Of a stretch of 64,000 bases of DNA, positions 61,353-64,000 are shown in pieces; position 1 is the first letter of the stretch; every line of letters begins with the position of its first letter. The position numbers and the translations under genes were made by a program. A model generated the notes under the pieces. It was not told the origin of the DNA, searched no databases, and saw only the letters and a list, made by a program, of their open reading frames with translations. This stretch comes from Streptomyces venezuelae (GTDB taxonomy: Bacteria > Actinomycetota > Actinomycetes > Streptomycetales > Streptomycetaceae). The stretch spans positions 1,550,001 through 1,614,000 of the forward strand of contig NZ_CP029191.1 in the NCBI RefSeq assembly GCF_008642335.1, read 5' to 3'.

Positions 61353-62509
61353 CGGGCGAGCACCTCCCTGGCGAGCTGGCGATAGGCGGCCGCGCCGACC
61401 GAGTTGGAGGCGTACGTGGTGATCGGCTCACCGGCGACCGTGGTCTCCGGGAAGCGGACCGTACGGCCGATGACCGTGTGGTAGACGTGGTCGTCGAAGG
61501 CCTCGACCACGCGCGCGAGCACCTCACGGCTGTGCACCGTGCGGGAGTCGTACATGGTCGCGAGGATGCCGTCGAGCTCCAGGTCGGGGTTGAGCCGCTC
61601 CTGGACCTTCTCGATGGTCTCCGTCAGCAGGGCCACACCGCGCAGCGCGAAGAACTCGCACTCGAGCGGCACGATCACCTTGTGAGCCGCCGTCAGGGCG
61701 TTCACGGTGAGCAGGCCGAGCGAGGGCTGACAGTCGATCACGATGTAGTCGTAGTCCTGCATGAGCGGCTTCAGGGCGCGCTGCAGGGTGGACTCGCGCG
61801 CGACCTCGCTCACCAGCTGCACTTCGGCGGCCGACAGGTCGATGTTGCTGGGCAGCAGGTCCATGTTGGGGACCGCCGTCTTAAGGAGCACCTCGTCCGC
61901 GGACATGCCGCGCTCCATGAGGAGGTTGTAGACCGTCAGGTCCAGCTCCATCGGGTTGACCCCGAGGCCCACGGAGAGGGCGCCCTGCGGGTCGAAGTCG
62001 ACGAGCAGGACCCGGCGTCCGTACTCCGCGAGGGCCGCGCCCAGGTTGATGGTCGACGTCGTCTTGCCGACGCCGCCCTTCTGGTTGCACATCGCGATGA
62101 TCTTCGCGGGACCGTGGTCGGTCAGCGGGCCCGGAATCGGGAAGTACGGCAGCGGGCGTCCCGTCGGGCCGATGCGCTCACGGCGCTGACGGGCGGCGTC
62201 CGGCGCGAGCGTGGCCGCGTACTCCGGATCGGGCTCGTACTCGGCGTCGGGGTCGTAGAAGTGCCCCTGGGGCAGTTCCTCGTAGTCGGCGAGGTGGGTG
62301 TGGGTGTTATCGCCACTCCGGTCGCCGGCCATGGCGTTCACGTGATGGCCATCCATGCTCTGGGGTGCTGACTGTGTCGGCTGGGGGCCCTGCCGGGCTT
62401 CGAAGGTGCGGACAGCGACCGAGCCGACGGCTTCGAGCCCCTCGGAACCCTGGTCCCGCACAGACGTTCCTGGTTGACCACCCCCGGGAGCAAATGTCGA
62501 CTCATTCAC
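61337..62509 (-). CDS. ParA-family chromosome-partition ATPase
   Basis: This Walker-type ATPase of the ParA/Soj family has 390 aa. The first 130 residues are a disordered, Gln/Pro/acidic extension. The deviant Walker A KGGVGKTT is at 143-150, the A-prime/Walker B region is VLLVDFDPQGALSVGLG, and IDCQPSLGLLTVNAL is the second. It is not next to a parB or parS, so it is a secondary ParA linked to the scpAB condensin genes, as in other Streptomyces. It follows ald by 324 bp in the same direction. Confidence 0.92.
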   Translation of the reverse strand: MNESTFAPGGGQPGTSVRDQGSEGLEAVGSVAVRTFEARQGPQPTQSAPQSMDGHHVNAMAGDRSGDNTHTHLADYEELPQGHFYDPDAEYEPDPEYAATLAPDAARQRRERIGPTGRPLPYFPIPGPLTDHGPAKIIAMCNQKGGVGKTTSTINLGAALAEYGRRVLLVDFDPQGALSVGLGVNPMELDLTVYNLLMERGMSADEVLLKTAVPNMDLLPSNIDLSAAEVQLVSEVARESTLQRALKPLMQDYDYIVIDCQPSLGLLTVNALTAAHKVIVPLECEFFALRGVALLTETIEKVQERLNPDLELDGILATMYDSRTVHSREVLARVVEAFDDHVYHTVIGRTVRFPETTVAGEPITTYASNSVGAAAYRQLAREVLARCHAE

Positions 62510-62833
62510 AAGTCGTCTTACCTCCTTGGTGACCAGGAAATTTCTCGATAGGTCAGCGTGGCACCATGCCGACGGTTGGCGACTCTATGGCGTGTCACCG
62601 CTCCGCAGCAACACAATCCGCCGGACCCGGCCCGATGTGTCGGCAATGGAACACCCTTGTGTCAAGGGTGTGCGGCCTGCCATCGCCGCGTTTCGGGGGT
62701 GGGCGAAACGGTTAAAGGGTTACGTTCAAGGCCAGTTGAGCGTGTCCACACTGATACGCATACGGCCGGACCCCTCTCAAGGTCCGGCCGCGGGCGTGAG
62801 ATTGACGACTTTCGTTGACGAAAGCGGTCAGGT
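62510..62833. other. Gap between ald and parA with a terminator
   Basis: This 324-bp gap holds a hairpin CGGCCGGACC (62763-62772) with GGTCCGGCCG (62781-62790), a perfect 10-base stem and an eight-base loop, 44 bp after ald and the likely terminator on the minus strand; the U run is poor. The parA-proximal part (about 62515-62650) is AT-richer and should carry its promoter. I see no gene. Confidence 0.6.
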
Positions 62834-63949
62834 TCAGCCGAGGAGCGACTCCAGCTCGACGTGGTCGAGACCGTGGGCCTCCGCGACCTCCTTGTAAACG
62901 ACCTTGCCGTCATGCGTGTTGAGACCCAGCGCGAGGGCGTGGTCGCGGCGCAGCGCCTCGGCCCAGCCGTTGTTCGCCAGGGACACGATGTACGGCATGG
63001 TCGCGTTGGTCAGCGCGTACGTCGACGTGTTGGGCACGGCGCCGGGCATGTTGGCGACGCAGTAGAAGACCGAGTTGTGGACCGGGAAGGTCGGCTCCGC
63101 GTGCGTGGTCGCGTGCGAGTCCTCGAAGCAGCCGCCCTGGTCGATCGCGATGTCGACAAGGACACTTCCGGGCTTCATGCGCGAGACGAGCTCGTTGGTG
63201 ACCAGCTTCGGGGCCTTGGCGCCCGGGATGAGGACGGCACCGATGACGAGGTCGGCCTCGAGGCAGGCCTTCTCCAGCTCGAAGGCGTTGGAGACGACGG
63301 TCTGGATCTTCGTGCCGAAGATCTTGTCGGCTTCCTTGAGCTTGTTGATGTCCTTGTCGAGCAGGGTCACGTGGAAGCCCATGCCGATGGCGATCTGCGC
63401 GGCGTTCCAGCCGGAGACGCCACCGCCGATGACGACGGCCTTGCCCGCGGCCACACCGGGGACACCGCCCGGCAGGACGCCGCGGCCGCCGTTGGCGGCC
63501 ATCAGGTGGTAGGCGCCGACCTGCGGGGCCAGGCGGCCCGCGACCTCGGACATCGGGGCGAGCAGCGGGAGCGCGCGGTTGGCGGTCTCGACCGTCTCGT
63601 AGGCGATGGCGGTGGTGCCCGACTCCAGGAGCGCGTCCGTGCACTCCTTGGACGCGGCCAGGTGGAGGTAGGTGAAGAGGGTCTGGTCCTTGCGGAGGCG
63701 GTGGTACTCCTCCGCGATGGGCTCCTTGACCTTCAGGAGCAGGTCCGCGGTGGCCCAGACCTCATCGGCGCTGTCCAGGATCTTGGCGCCCGCCGAGACG
63801 TACTCGGCGTCCGTGATCGAGGAGCCGACGCCGGCGTTCCGCTCGATGACGACCTCGTGGCCGTGGCGCACGAGCTCGTGCACGCCGGCGGGGGTGATGG
63901 CCACCCGGAACTCGTTGTTCTTGACCTCGCGGGGGATGCCGACCTTCAT
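62834..63949 (-). CDS. ald: Alanine dehydrogenase
   Basis: This NAD-dependent alanine dehydrogenase interconverts alanine and pyruvate plus ammonia; 371 aa, hexameric. The catalytic residues K75 (LLKVKEP) and H96 (TYLHLAA) are at the positions typical of the family, with substrate R15. The NAD motif is VVIGGGVSGWNAAQIAIGMG. It has its own promoter (63950-64000) and terminator. In streptomycetes the enzyme is linked to growth on alanine and to sporulation-stage nitrogen metabolism. Confidence 0.97.
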   Translation of the reverse strand: MKVGIPREVKNNEFRVAITPAGVHELVRHGHEVVIERNAGVGSSITDAEYVSAGAKILDSADEVWATADLLLKVKEPIAEEYHRLRKDQTLFTYLHLAASKECTDALLESGTTAIAYETVETANRALPLLAPMSEVAGRLAPQVGAYHLMAANGGRGVLPGGVPGVAAGKAVVIGGGVSGWNAAQIAIGMGFHVTLLDKDINKLKEADKIFGTKIQTVVSNAFELEKACLEADLVIGAVLIPGAKAPKLVTNELVSRMKPGSVLVDIAIDQGGCFEDSHATTHAEPTFPVHNSVFYCVANMPGAVPNTSTYALTNATMPYIVSLANNGWAEALRRDHALALGLNTHDGKVVYKEVAEAHGLDHVELESLLG

Positions 63950-64000
63950 CGTCGATCACGGTCCTTGGCTCAGGGGATTTCTCGGGCAATACAACGCATA

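Overview
The window is high-GC actinobacterial DNA, almost certainly a Streptomyces chromosome. Coding frames show strong G/C bias at the third codon position. Many starts are GTG or TTG, and stop/start overlaps of the ATGA/GTGA type are common. Family markers also fit: streptogrisin-type secreted proteases, Rpf/LysM resuscitation factors, a SepF-like protein, an LAXTG sorting signal, and the conserved block ald-parA-scpA-scpB-rsuA-family-NrtR beside aroH-tyrA-cmk-plsC-der. I recognise sixty protein genes. There are no rRNA or tRNA genes, no CRISPR array and no insertion sequence.

Layout. 1-3.3 kb: a tripartite tricarboxylate transporter operon (tctC-tctB-tctA, the last cut by the window edge) and a divergent CitB-type response regulator. 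3.4-5.3 kb: a wall-sorted lytic polysaccharide monooxygenase and a secreted lipase. 5.5-10 kb: a translationally coupled mutagenesis pair, DnaE2 plus a catalytically degenerate Y-family polymerase. 10.2-15.2 kb: a YhgE-like membrane protein, a RecF-like ATPase, and adhE with a perfect Rex-type operator upstream. 15.4-18.7 kb: two streptogrisin-family proteases either side of an SPFH protein. 18.9-27 kb: a compact operon (permease, FAD protein, ABC ATPase, two flavin monooxygenases, DUF1684) with a divergent solute-binding lipoprotein, probably for uptake and oxidative breakdown of a small amino-acid-like, possibly sulfur-containing, compound.

27-39 kb holds mixed accessory genes: a DUF5685 protein with a cysteine-rich tail, a SepF-like protein, an acyl-CoA dehydrogenase, an MFS exporter, PAP2, an I78 inhibitor, an orphan ctaD overlapping a WYL regulator, and a glycosyltransferase pair. 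39-45 kb is a branched-chain-type ABC transporter split over two divergent units; it has a LivH-LivM-LivG fusion and a LivF whose Walker A lysine is arginine. 45-46.4 kb carries two Rpf/LysM muralytic proteins.

46.9-64 kb is core chromosome: der, plsC, cmk, tyrA and aroH in one unit; then a membrane/Rieske redox pair. A NAD/ADP-ribose-flavoured cluster follows: two convergent RlaP-type nucleotidyltransferases, an ADP-ribosylglycohydrolase, and a NrtR regulator with an intact Nudix box behind a 49-bp near-perfect palindrome. An RsuA-family pseudouridine synthase, ScpB/ScpA, ParA and alanine dehydrogenase end the window. The strongest leads for something undescribed are this NrtR cluster with its palindrome, the flavin-monooxygenase/ABC operon, and the rearranged Liv transporter.
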